DNA from: Canna indica
Lineage: Eukaryota > Streptophyta > Magnoliopsida > Zingiberales > Cannaceae
DNA: 64,000 bases
Assembly (NCBI GenBank): GCA_034359265.1
Contig: CP136891.1
Coordinates: forward strand, 80,902,501 to 80,966,500
Direction: 5' to 3'
The notes under the pieces were generated by a model. That model ran no database searches. It was given only the letters and a program-made list of their open reading frames with translations, and had not been told where the DNA came from. Positions 25,617-37,070 of the stretch are shown here, piece by piece (within the stretch, counting starts at the first letter, position 1; the number at the start of each line of letters is the position of its first letter). The position numbers were made by a program, and so were the translations under genes.

Positions 25617-26943
25617 GTTAAAATAATTATTTAAATTTAATTTTCATAAATTTAAAATGAAAATTTGATAAAATCATATTTAAATATTAAATTACTAATA
25701 TCCGACTCCTTTATCCGGAGCCAACACAAACATAGGATTTCAAAATCCTATCTTTTCTAATCTTCTTATCCGAGATTTCAACAAACGTTGGATGAGATAT
25801 AAGTTTATCCCACGTGATTCTTATCCTAGTTAATTCCAATCGAATTCCCTATCTGTCTAAAATCCTATCCTGACCAAAATAGAACAAAACAAGAGTTCAC
25901 TCATCACCAGTGAGTTAGATATTAGAAAATGCTCTCAACTATTCATGGGTAAAAAAGAAGGCTTGATCATTTTCATTTGCAATAAATCAATTACACAACA
26001 CACACATATGTATAGGAATATATACCCATATCCGTGTGTGCAAGCAGACGTGTTCTGGGTAAGATTTTTGCGGGGAAAAAAGCTCACACTCTAGTAGTTA
26101 AAAGCCAAGTGGCTAAACTTCTAATTGAACTTGAAGTCGATTAAATAAGATTTGTTGATGTGTTAGTGTGTATGACTTCAGCCAGCCATGTCTTCTGCAC
26201 TTTTAGCTGCAGATGTAAAATCGGAGAAATATAAAGGTTGATAGTCTTGTTCAGCTACTTACGATTTACCTTTTAAAAAACAGCAACTGCAAAACACCAG
26301 ATTTTGCTGGACTTTTAAATTCTACAAGTGCAACCAAGTTCAAAAAGAGACATCCACTGTAGCTTTAAGCCTTTAACTGATCTAAGAGAGAACTGTTAGG
26401 ACAAGCACAAACAACAACGGAGACTAAATCGTAATCCCTAAGAACAAGATTTTTGTCGTCATGGCACCTCAATGCTATTGTTTTACAGAGTTTGTTCAAC
26501 AACTTTACTTTGCTATCAATAGTTGTCCTGATCAAAAACCTTACTCTAGTAATGAAGGTTCTCCTTCCGTCACAGCAAAGTTGAAAATCCAGCGTATTTA
26601 AGCATCAAATTATCAAATCCATTATAGATCCAACCATGCATGTCAAAAGGGGAGTAGAAAACAAACAAAATAGATCAAATTGCAATGAAGAACCAGTAGG
26701 CATAATAACCTTAAAAGGAAAAAACGCATCTACACGGAACACTTGGAACCCTGGGAAAAAACAAAGAAAAAACGAAGAGGTGAGCGAGACCTGGACCACA
26801 GCCAAGGCAACGAACTGCTCGAGCTTGATGGTGAGCTGGTGCCACAACTTCTGCTGGTACAATTCCGCCAAGGCGCTATACCAATCCGCGAGATCGGGCT
26901 GCGCGTTCCGCTGCGATTCTAGGTACTGGAGTGCCCCCGCCAT
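20418..26943 (-). CDS. RPN9: 26S proteasome non-ATPase regulatory subunit RPN9 (PSMD13)
   Basis: Six exons on the minus strand: 26791-26943, 23684-24130, 23163-23243, 21058-21254, 20823-20922, 20418-20603. They give 387 aa, close to the roughly 386 aa of plant RPN9. The protein starts MAGALQYLESQRNAQPDLAD and continues with WYSALAELYQQKLWHQLTIK, an RPN9 signature. The middle is helical repeat (KGCQKECKKLLDEGSSTLDS; SALLYLAYTSVDSLS). The C-terminal half is the PCI domain (TKLEWLYHILQAFNSGNLIR; LVENEKKLLEKINILCLMEI; RTKLSIEDVEYLLMKALSV), followed by a C-terminal helix region (VSWVQPRVLGILQIKSLRDH). RPN9 is a scaffold subunit of the proteasome lid, in nucleus and cytosol. All junctions keep frame with GT-AG sites and no defect is visible, so the gene looks functional. 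Introns are large; intron 1 is 2.66 kb. Confidence 0.96.
25325..25885. mobile_element. Putative MITE in RPN9 intron 1
   Basis: The stretch begins ggtgtgtttgtttcacggga and ends accaaaatagaacaaaacaa, so its edges are roughly inverted (gtttgtttcac against cttgttttgttc). The words atccggagccaac, ggatatgacc and aatcctatcc also recur inverted on its two sides. No clear target duplication was found. It contains a TTA microsatellite. Confidence 0.4.
25565..25615. repeat. (TTA)n microsatellite
   Basis: About 16 uninterrupted TTA/ATT triplets in intron 1 of RPN9. Confidence 0.95.
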
Positions 26944-27605
26944 TGGTAGATCGACGAAGCTTCCCGCTCGAGCAGATCAACGCGACTCCGGACGAAATCT
27001 CTAAACCCTAATTCCGCCTCTTCGGTTCCTTCGTCCCTTTTCCCCCTTTCCTGGGTTCTACAGTCACCCTCTCGGCTCTGGCCCTCGGCAGGAAGCCGAG
27101 CGGAGTTTAAAGCGGTGCCTTTGCCTCACGATTCGGACTCTAGCAGATTAAATGAATCTGAACGCTTCAGTGGGTGGTATCACGGCAGAGACAAAGGTTT
27201 CTATTTTCTGCTGCGGGAAGCAGACACCAAACGTCGAGAGCAAGCAATACTAAACAGACACGTGGGTTCAGAATGTAAAATGGGACCCACTGTTATATTT
27301 AAACTGCGATCGATAACCGTATTCTTGCGCTGCAAGGCAGCCTTTATTCTCGGTGGAAAGTGGAAAGAATAACAGCGAGTAGAGTTTTTTACTTTAATCA
27401 AATGAATCCAAATAATAGCCAAAATAAGTAAAGAATACCTTAGAATACATTTAAAAAATTACTAATTTATTCATCACGTTTACTACGTAGCTTATTTACC
27501 CTCTACATTTTTTTTTTACTCAAAATTACCTAAAAATCATTATTATACTGTCATTATTAATTTTTAACAGCATTTCATGTGATTTTTTTTATTCTTCACC
27601 TCAAG
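26944..27605. promoter_or_regulatory. RPN9 5' region and flank
   Basis: This is the GC-rich leader of the minus-strand RPN9 gene (26944-27110) and its promoter beyond. The 85-codon frame at 27115-27372 has no recognisable family. From about 27380 the DNA becomes AT-rich. No TATA element was assigned with confidence. Confidence 0.35.
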
Positions 27606-28092
27606 TAGGAGTGAGTAAGTACTTGAACTCTATCATTTATAAAATTGATTTCTAAATTTTAAATCGGGATGAGTAGATACTTGGACCCTATCCTTTATAA
27701 GATCGGTTCCTAGATTTTGAACACGAATTCTATTTTATTGGGATCTTAAGTCGGACTCTACTCGAAACTTGTGATATAGTACAAGTTATGGACATCTTGT
27801 TGGAACCTGTTCATTTATAGGAACATATTTCAGGTATCATTTTGGAACATGTTCATTTACATGTTCTGAATATCTTGTTAGAACGTATTCATTTATAGGT
27901 TACATGGTACATGTTCTGAGTATCGATTCTAGGTACTCAATGTTTTGAACTTGAAACCAGAATCGATTTTAATCGGTTCCTTAATTTTTGTCTGGGACTC
28001 TACTCAAATTTAATTCAGATCCACCCAGAACATATCCTATCAAATATATTCCAATCAGTTTCAAGTCTATTCGGTACTCATGCACACTCTTA
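27606..28092. mobile_element. hAT-like MITE (family A), 8-bp TSD acctcaag
   Basis: This 487-bp element has perfect 8-bp target duplications acctcaag at 27598-27605 and 28093-28100. The ends are inverted: taggagtgagtaagtac on the left and taagagtgtgcatgagtac read inward from the right. The interior contains gaaccgatt/aatcggttcc palindromes and no coding sequence. Related copies are at 51530-51843 and 57185-57535. Confidence 0.85.
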
Positions 28093-28100
28093 ACCTCAAG

Positions 28101-29736
28101 TGTTCTTATTTTGCTGGGTTTGGCCCATCAATTGAGGCCCAATTCAACTTTGAGTTGAAAAGGATAAATTCCACTTTGGCCCTGCAATTTACATCAAATA
28201 TCTGCTTTGGCTTGAAAGTTTAAAAAGTCTCAATTTGGCTTTCAAATTTTGAAAATCTCACTTCATACCCTTAAATTTATTTTGATTCTCGCTTCAGTTC
28301 TTAAATTTTAAGAAAAAACTTAATTTAATCAATTAAATATATATATTTATTTTATCATTTTCCAAAAATTACTAATCGATAGATAGCATCTTCATATTAA
28401 ATGAAATCCTCATAATAATTATCATACATCGTATATTTAAAAATAATAAATTATTATTTTTATCAATATTATTATCGTTAAATATTATAGTACAAGTTTA
28501 TAGAGTATATCAATCAATATGGACTAAGGTGAAATTAAAATGGGAGCCAATATAAATTTTATGGGCTAAAGATGAAAACTGAAAAGCCCATAAACTAGTG
28601 ATTAGCAAGAGAACCAATAAATCATGACATGTTGCGGCACGCCTTAATTATGCGCATACCCTGACGGAAAAAGTTGCGCACGTAGAGCAAATCGGAAGCA
28701 AACAAAGGCGATTTAATAACAATAAACGATATATGTTTGTTGCTGCTCATTTAAATGCAATCATCACTTGGAAACTAAGCAGAAGATATCGAGCTCCGGA
28801 GTTGGCGTCCCCATAAGATTATTATATGAATATATGTAACTGTTACTGTGGATGAAGCTTCTTCCGTATAAATAATATTGATGGCGAATTGGTAACGTAC
28901 GTGTGATGCTATGGCAATGCTGATGTTAAAGCTGAGAGTTGCATGTGATGTACGCGCGTACGTATCGCGCATAATATATTAGTACGTACACATGGTTGAA
29001 GCATCACGGTGCTGCATGTCGTCAGCACCACACAAGGAGGTGCAATTGTGATTACTGCCAAGTTATATTAATTATAAATTGCATTTATTTATTTTAATAA
29101 GCTATGATTAATTTGTCACATGGTAAGATGCTTGCGGTGGAGTACAGAATCCCAGTGCATGCATGAACGTGGGAAATAATATATTAGGGTGGGTGGCTTC
29201 TGTACCAGGTGCGAGTTCAGCTGACTTCCATCTCATTTATGTTTTCTCTTTTTTATTTTTACTCTCTTTGTTTAATCCATGAATTATGTGATAGTACAAA
29301 TAATATATTTGTCCGCGCATTAGTAACTTACATTATGTTTAAATAAAATTGAGCAAGGAATTTGAAAAGTTTTGAAAAAATTGATAGGGAGAAAGGGTTT
29401 TAAAAGGGAAAGTATATATTTTGAAATTTCTGAAGAGTTTAAAAAATTCTAGCTGATTATATTTTATAAAGGGTTCGGAAGAGTTTTAAGATTTTTTGTA
29501 ATTAAAAAATACTAATTAAATTATTTTTATAATTTAAGAGTTTTGGAGGATTTTTTTTTGTAATTTAAAAGTCTAAATATATATTACTAACCCTCTTAAA
29601 TCTCCAAAATTGATGGGGCGTCTTGAAAATAAATTCTAGGACGATTTGAAATACTTCCAAAACCCTTCAAACTCTTTCTCACTAAAAAAGAATTATCTAA
29701 ACAAGATGTTTTAAGCATCTTCATAAAACCTCCGCA

Positions 29737-29739
<3 letters not shown>
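28101..29739. other. AT-rich intergenic DNA, no gene recognised
   Basis: About 28155-28580 has loosely inverted edges (aaattccactttggcc against ggtgaaattaaaatggga) and is probably an old MITE. The rest, including the 65-codon minus frame at 28775-28972, shows no coding signal. Confidence 0.35.

Positions 29740-29813
<74 letters not shown>
29740..29813. repeat. (TA)n microsatellite
   Basis: About 74 bases of uninterrupted TA dinucleotides, 50 bp from the outer left CACTA terminus at 29864. Confidence 0.97.
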
Positions 29814-29815
<2 letters not shown>

Positions 29816-29872
29816 TTAAACCTCCAAAAATTTTAAATCAAACATGGTATTAGTGGTTAGATACACTACTAG

Positions 29873-30130
29873 AAATTGAGTCTTCAGCAACGGCTATCAG
29901 CAACGGTCGCTCAAGCCGTTGCTATTTGCAACGACATTCTTACGGCCGCCCAAGCCGTTGCAGATATGTTATATCTGCAACGGTTTTCTAACGGACATGC
30001 GAGTCGTTGCTGATAATTTTAATTATCAGCAACGGTTTGCTAACGGACAAGTGAGCTGTTGCTGATGATAACTTATCAGCAACGACTTTCTAACGGGCGA
30101 ATGAGTCGTTGCTGATAATTTTATATAGGT
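29873..30130. repeat. Subterminal hairpin array, outer CACTA left end
   Basis: Repeated units pair agcaacgg with ccgttgct (or cgttgctgat), often around a core such as tttctaacggac. Each unit can fold as a short hairpin. In En/Spm elements such subterminal motifs are the binding sites of the TnpA protein. The same units lie in inverted order at 36885-37070. Confidence 0.8.
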
Positions 30131-30239
30131 CGCAGATCGCGCCCGCCCCTTCTTCCTCCCGCTGCCGCCGCCGCCGCCTCTCACCGCCGCTACCGACGGC
30201 GACGCCGCCGAGCTGCCGCTCACTACTAGAAAAATGGGC

Positions 30240-30590
30240 ATCAGCAACGGCTGATGTCATTGTTGAACCGTTGCTGAAGAGCATCAGCAACGGCCGAGCC
30301 GTTGCAATGGAGCCGTGGCAGAAAATCATGTTGCTGATAACTTAGCAACGGATCAGCAACGGCCGCTCGGGCCGTTGCTAAAAATATTATCAGCAACGGT
30401 TTTGCCACGGACCCGAAGCCGTTGCGGATAACATTAATAGCAACAGCCGCCGAGTCCGTAGCAACGTCGTTAGTAAAATACCGTCGCTAAGCCGTTGCTG
30501 TAGGTCATCAGCAACGGCTTTCGATACACTTTTAGCAACGGCTTTCCCATGGACGGACGTGGGAAAGCCGTTGCTGATGATGTGAACCTG
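30240..30590. repeat. Subterminal array, inner CACTA 3' end
   Basis: At least ten copies of agcaacgg or ccgttgct lie within 350 bp of the 30221 terminus, in both orientations and separated by AT-rich spacers. The arrangement differs from that at the other end, as is usual for 5' and 3' ends of CACTA elements. Confidence 0.8.
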
Positions 30591-30852
30591 ATAACGAAAA
30601 AATTTCAAATTTCAAATTTCCATTGATACATTGATACATTATCTAATACATAACTCACACACTCATACACTCATACACATTCATTCACACATCAAAAATA
30701 CACCAAGATATACATCAAAATAATTATATTTATATTGATAATTATCCACAATAGTATAAAAACTATTCAAATGCAAAATTGAAGTATCAATATCCAAACA
30801 AAATAAATTAAACAAGTCCAATATCTCAGTAACAAAGTCAATATAAAAAATC

Positions 30853-32368
30853 TCACGATGACGATGGAGGATGGTCTGGATCATATGGCGGGGTCTGGAG
30901 TGCTTGAGTGTACACCGGCGTGGACTGACTCGAGGACGATGGATTAGATGATGCCAAAGAGATGACTGCTTCGGGATGACCTGACATGTTGCGTAGCATA
31001 GCTTGTATATCCTCCATCATCTGACTCTGGCGCTCCATTATCTCAGTCTGACGCGCGCCCGTGTCCTCTAGAGTCATTATTCTGCTACTATGATCATAAC
31101 TGGATCTAGAGGTGGACGGCCGCTCACCAGCGACCGGAGGGGTCGGTGCCCCAAGTGGCCCTAGTACGGCTCGCGCATGACCACTATCTGCGAAGCCATA
31201 TACGCGGCCATGGTCCCAGCCACCTGCGGTCTCGACCCACGTTGCTGCGTCAAAGTCCTCGGGGGTACCCCCGCGCTGCACCACCGTTTGGCTGTAGGTC
31301 TCCTACTCAAGTTTGATTTTTTTTATATTTATCATAAAACTTAAATTATAAATATATAATGAATAGTTTAAACAAATATATAGTTACCATAATGTATGCA
31401 GCGCGGTTGTCGATGTACTCCCCCGTCCCATGTGCTCGACGGTGAGTCCGCTCAAACACCGCCATCGAGGAGGGTCGCTGGACAGTCCCGTCATCCGACA
31501 CCGTCGTCTATATTTACAAAACAAATACATTAATTAGTACTCATAGTAACAAATAAAATATATAGTTAAAAGATATACTTACCATACGGTTCACGTGTAC
31601 TGCAAATGCAACAGAGCCGCCGGTGTGACGCGCTGCTCCCCCCGACATGCGATTTCTAGCCGCATTCCGAGAAACCTCCTGCCATCGATCCGTTGACCAT
31701 ATTCCCACGAGCTGGTCCCATATATCCGGAGTAATCCAATCGGGGCCGTATCCCAGAGTCTCCGCGATGTTAGTGGTCCCAGCTCGGGCCATCGCCTGCC
31801 CCAGCTGCCCGTTGTACCTTGCCCGGGAAATAGCCTCCCAGGCAGCGTAAATGAAGGGCCTTTGGTCCTCGGCCCATGTATAGCGAGCCTGCAAAATAAT
31901 AATATCAGTACCAATATTAATCATCATGCATGTAAAAAAAATAATAATACGTGCCTCAAACTCACGCCATAACATATCGACATGCTCGCTAGGCACGTGA
32001 GGCCACGTAGGCTCGTGCATGTATCATCGAATAGTAGAAGAAATGCTCCTCGACACTTCTTCTTGCTCGAACATGCACAACAAAAATAAATTTTAATATT
32101 ATATTATGATATAATGAATTTGTAATGATTCATAATTCATGATATATTACCGCTCCCCAATCACGCTAATCAATCTACGTGACTCTGTGGTTGGTGGAGG
32201 CTGCCACCTGTTCAGCCCGCGTGGCCGCCTGCGTCTGGATGTACTAGCCTCGGCAGTATCATCAGAATGAGGATCAGCAACAGGAGGATCAGCAGCATGA
32301 GTAAGTGTAGGAGTCTCACCGATCGGAGACTCCGAAGCTCTCCTGCGACGATAACCACGACCAGACAT
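30853..32368 (-). CDS. TnpA-like protein of the CACTA element (plant Ptta/En-Spm type)
   Basis: Likely exons on the minus strand are 32151-32368, a segment within about 31950-32050, 31583-31888, 31388-31507 and 30853-31293. The first starts MSGRGYRRRRASES, a basic region. The central exon has WAEDQRPFIYAAWEAISRAR and ends at a good gtaagt donor. The fourth has VFERTHRRAHGTGEYIDNRA, the region conserved in Ptta/En-Spm TnpA-like proteins. The last holds METQ-poor, Gln/Ser-rich sequence with a coiled-coil-like stretch (ETEIMERQSQ-type heptads near MERQSQMMEDIQAMLRNM) and ends at 30853. The intron between the second and third segments would need a GC donor (gag|gcacgt), or it may be a mutated GT. 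Such proteins bind the subterminal repeats and assist excision. Exon limits of the second segment are uncertain. Confidence 0.65.
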
Positions 32369-32443
32369 ATCTGTCGAATAGACATATAATCAAATTATTG
32401 TATAAATAGTAGAGATATATTTAATAAAATATATACTTTACAA

Positions 32444-35400
32444 TTATTCCTCATCATCTGAATAATAGTCTTCGAATTCTTCCTCTTCTTCCTCTTCTTC
32501 ATCTCCAGCTTCCTCAATTTCATGATCGTCATCATCAACATATTCAACTTCTAATTGAATTGACGTTGTGTCTGCATCCTCGAGTATTGGAATAATACGA
32601 TCTACAGTAGGAGGATCATCTTCTTGATAGAAACCATGTGTCATATCAGGTATCAGCTCATTTTCTCCTACTATCAGATCAATTTTTCCTCTATCTTTTA
32701 TCTTACAGACTACACGCCAATCTGCTCTATCTTTATTTCGAGCCGAATACTTCGCGTAATATACTTGTTCGGCTTGTGATGCCAATATAAAAGTCTCATT
32801 TGCTGCCAATTTACATTTGTAATTAACCCCAACAAGTTTGTATTTTGGATGAACTTTCATGCCCCTTTCTGTTGTATCGAACCAATGGCATCTAAATAGA
32901 ATAACTGATTTCAAGCCGAAGTAGTGCAACTCTATCACTTCTTCCACCAGTCCATAAAAATCCATATCACATTCAACATAGGTTGTCCCTTTCACACAGA
33001 CCCCAGCATTCATCGTCTTCTTTGTAAATGAATATTCAACCGTGTGAAATTTATACCCATTAACAAAATATCTGCTATAGCACGACACAAGTCGCGACGG
33101 TCCACTAACAAACTCAAATATTCTTTCATCTATTTCAGCTTTGTGATCTTTGCTGTAAGTCTGAATCCAAGTAGGGAAATCACGATTCCGTAATCTCTCC
33201 AATTCTTCATCGTTGTGAATAGAGTATTTTTGCACCATCTCAATGTCAAATATTTCAATGAATTGTTCAATTTTTGGACAATTGAGTAATACATACAAGT
33301 GTGCCAAATGATACTCTTCCTCGCTTAAGTGTCGAGATTGACGAGAACCAAAAGCACGACCAGAGTGATAAAATATATTTAAACGTCCATCTGAATGTCG
33401 AACACCCCCGTTGTCGTTACGTGGAAGACGATCAAATCTTGTCTGTACTGTCGATTCAAAGTAAAATGAGCAGAATGTTGACATTTCTTGGATGATATAC
33501 GATTCAGAATTTGATCCTTCAACAGCTGCGGTGTTCTTTACTTTTTTCTTCAGACGATTCATGTATCTTTCAAATAAGTACATCCACCGATATTGAACGG
33601 GACCACCAACTCGTGCATCGTATGCCAAGTGTATCGGTAGATGCTCAATCGAGTCAAAAAATGCAGGAGGGAAAAACTGCTCCAGCTTGCATATGATTTC
33701 AACAATATTATTTTCAAGTGTTGACTATCTTCGACTCGAAGGATATTTGCACAGATGTTTCTAAAAAAACATACTTAATTCAGTCAACGGACCCCAAATA
33801 TTATCAGGTAGAAGATCTCGAAATGCGATCGAAAGTAATCTCTGCATGAATACATGACAATCATGGCTCTTCATCCCTGATATTTTGCAATCATCGACGT
33901 TCACACATCGAGATAAGTTTGAAGCATATCCATCGGGTAATCTGAGTTCTTTTACCCATTGACAAACATCTTTGATCTGTTGTTTATTTAACACATATAG
34001 GGCCTTCAGTTTCAGATATCGTCCGTTGACCTCTTGTAACTCCAACTCTGGTCTTTTACAAAGTATTTTCATATCATGTCGGGCTTTGACATTATCTTTA
34101 GTTTTTCCGGAAATATCCATCAAAGTGTTGAAAATATTATCAAACACATTTTTTTCAATGTGCATGACATCTAAATTATGTCGAATCAATAATGAACTCC
34201 AATAGGGCAATTCCCAAAAGATATTTTTTTTCATCCAGTTATGTGTTTGGCCAAAACCTGACACTCTTTCATTGCAACCAAATACTATATCTGGAAGTGC
34301 TGAAACACGTGCTAACATTTGTTCACCAGACAATATCGGTGGTGGCTCATCTCTTTCGACTCTACCCTTAGTAAATTTATTACGATTCCTTCGATACTGA
34401 TGATTAACCGGTAGGAATCGACGATGACAATCAAAGAATGAGATTTTTCGTCCGTTCTGAAGACTGATTGATTTAGAATATTCCATACAATACAGACAAG
34501 AGAGTCGGCCGTGAGTGCTCCAACCAGACAACATGCCGTACGCCGAGAAATCATTGATTGTCCACAAGATCGCGGCCTTCAAATTGAAGTTTTACTTCTG
34601 ATGGCAATCATAAGTGACAGCTCCCTCAGTCCACAATGTTTTCAATTCATCTATCAAGGGTCTGAAAAATATGTCAATTTCTTTTCGCGAACCCTTAGGA
34701 CCCGGAATAATCATCGAAAGATAAATAAATTCATCTTTCATACACATTGACGGTGGCAAATTATAAACTGTCAACAACACTGGTCAAACTGAATAAGGAG
34801 TTGCAGAATGTCCAAACGAATTAAAACCATCTGTGCACAATCCCAATCTGATATTTCTAGTATCCCTAGCAAATGAAGGATAACATGTATCCAAATATTT
34901 CCATGCTTCACTGTCAGATGGATGAGTTATTACTGTTTCATCACGACTTCTTGCATGCCAACTCATGTAGGGAGCTGTCTTTTCTGACATGAATAATCTT
35001 TGAAGCCTCGGTGTTAGTGGAAAATACCGAAGCACCTTAAACGTGATATTTTTCTATTAGACCGATTTCTTCTCCTTGTAACGAGGATGTTGACATGAGC
35101 ATTTATCCAACTGCACATTTTCTTTATAATATAAAATGCAGTTATTTTGGCATGCGTGTATTTTTTCGTACCCAAGCCCCAATTTTCTCATCAGCTTTTT
35201 AGTTTTATAAAAAGTAGGCTCAAACTTGTTATCAGTAGGCAGTATTCCATTAATCAATCCTGAAATCCGATCATACGCAACTCCGCTGATATTACAATCG
35301 GCCTTGATGTTTATGAGCTGTGTCATTGCTGAAAACCTAGTGTATTTAGGATAATTCTCATACAAAGGTTCATCGGCAGCTTTCAACATCTCGTAAAATT

Positions 35401-35908
35401 CTGCAGCTTCTTTATTCGGTAATTCAATCTCTACCAAAGTTTGTACTTCTGTGATATCAACCACTGTAGTATATGGTGGGACTGATGTCTGAAGAACTGG
35501 CCGATCAATATTATCATTCAGGTGGAATTGACCCCCAAGACTATCAAGTATCATAGTTCTATAGGGATTAAATTGACTGGATGAAGAAGCACCAACAGAG
35601 GAAGATTCACCATATGTTTGAACGACAGGATTGCTCGACGTCCTGACTTCGCGTGACTCCCCGTGACAAGTCCATAGAAAATATCTTGGTGCAAATCCTT
35701 TGCTATATAGATGCAGAGTGACAGTCTCCCGATCCAAAAATCGTCCATTCGAACAAATGCGGCACATACATCGGATTTGATCACCGATGCTAACGAAATT
35801 CCGATTCGAATAGGCGAAATTTAAGAAGTACGTTACGCCTAATCGAAACTCATTCGTTAAAGCTCAACGATCAAGACGTCGGTACATCCAACTTCGATCA
35901 GCCGACAT
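32444..35908 (-). pseudogene. CACTA transposase (TnpD-like), nonsense-disrupted
   Basis: The first plausible ATG is at 35908 (MSADRSWMYRRL, a typical TnpD opening), followed within about 15 codons by an in-frame stop. Downstream come recognisable TnpD regions in order: HACQNNCILYYK (about 35130), RLQRLFMSEKTAPYMSWHAR and LGLCTDGFNSFGHS (34784-35035), IIPGPKGSRKEIDIFFRPLI (34592-34780), AAILWTINDFSAYGMLSGWS and RHNLDVMHIEKNVFDNIFNT (33761-34582), then GPVQYRWMYLFERYMNRLKK and the DUF4218/DUF4216-type C-terminal half (32444-33628), ending in an acidic tail. Stops or breaks occur near 35866, 35057, 34784, 34592 and 33760; at 34784 the stop replaces a residue that is usually tryptophan. The reading order is preserved, so decay is by point mutation rather than large deletion. 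Confidence 0.88.
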
Positions 35909-35909
35909 G

Positions 35910-36880
35910 ATTCTGTCAATCAATGACAATTTCTTTGGTTAATGTCTTTATGTGAGATTGTCCTATTCCATTCGGGATTTATGTTATTTATATTGCACTA
36001 AGTACTTATTTTAACTGCTAACTTCATTCTAAATTTCGGCAGCATCTCCCTATAGTTCTCCGAATACGCATATCATCTAGGCGCGTATCGGAGAACTAGA
36101 GAGATGTTGCAGAAATTTAAAATAATTAGTTAACAGTTAAAATAAAAACGTAAGTGTAGTACAAATAACTATATTCCCAAATTGTCCAATCAGGGACAAT
36201 TCAAGAATTGTACGTCGTATAAAAGATCATCTACTTCTTTTACACGAACATATAATCCCCGAACGGATCTAAGGTTTTGCTAAATCATATCCGACTCGTC
36301 GATGCGTACGTGAAATATATCAACTCGTCGGATGGATGATTATTTTCTAAATGTTTCGAGACAGTTCGAGTCCATATTGGACAATTCCGACACGAGTCCA
36401 AATTCGACGATTTCGGCAAGAGTCCGAAGTGGACGATTCCGGTGCGCGTCCGAAGTGGACGATTCCGAAATTAATCTAAATCCTAATAATTAATCTAATA
36501 AATTAAACAATTAATCTAAATAATTAATTAACATATAAATAAAAAAAATAAAAAAATATAAATATACTCTTTCCGGCGCCGGCGTACAGTGTCCGGACAG
36601 TGTGTCCGAACACTGTACAAGCTCCGGCGGCGGCCATCGGCCGACCGCCGCCGGCCGAAACCCTAAAAATAGGGTTTCGGTCAGATTTCCCGTCGGCCGC
36701 AACGGGAAGAGACGGCCGGACGGCGATCAATACCTGAAATCGGCGGTCGAGGATGGACGGCAGCGTCGGCAGCGGCAGCTCGGCGTCGTCGGCAGCGGCG
36801 GCGAGAGGCGGATGGAGGAGGCGACGACGGCAGCAGCGGGAGGAAGAAGGGTCGGGCGCGATCTGCGACCTATATAAACT
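35910..36880 (-). promoter_or_regulatory. 5' region of the CACTA transposase gene
   Basis: This is the untranslated leader and upstream part of the inner element. 36560-36860 is strongly GC-rich (many ccgccg/cggcgg words), in contrast to the AT-rich stretch at 36480-36560. At 36360-36470 a phrase gacgattccg/ggacaattccgac recurs about five times with about 23-bp spacing. The frames here are chance products of the GC-rich DNA. Confidence 0.5.
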
Positions 36881-36884
36881 TATC

Positions 36885-37070
36885 AACAACGGCTCACTCG
36901 CCCGTTAGAAAGCCGTTGCTAATAAGTTATCATCAGCAACGGCTCACTTGTCCGTTAGAAAGCCGTTGCAGATACAATATATTTGCAACGGCTTGAGCGG
37001 CCGTAAGAATGTCGTTGCAAATAGCAACGGCTTGAGCGGCCGTTGCTGATAGCCGTTGCTGAAGACTCAA
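36885..37070. repeat. Subterminal array, inner CACTA 5' end
   Basis: Units of the form cagcaacggctca(c)ttgtccg ttagaaagccgttgc (split here) repeat two to three times. They are the inverse of the array at 29873-30130 but with one fewer hairpin unit. They sit just upstream of the GC-rich region that leads to the transposase gene. Confidence 0.8.

Noticed and set aside
30109..30345. Open frames rich in R, P, S and A on both strands near the CACTA left end (also 36524-36889)
   Set aside because: They are translations of GC-rich inverted subterminal and leader DNA of the CACTA elements; neither shows a domain, and the two sites are inverted copies of one another.
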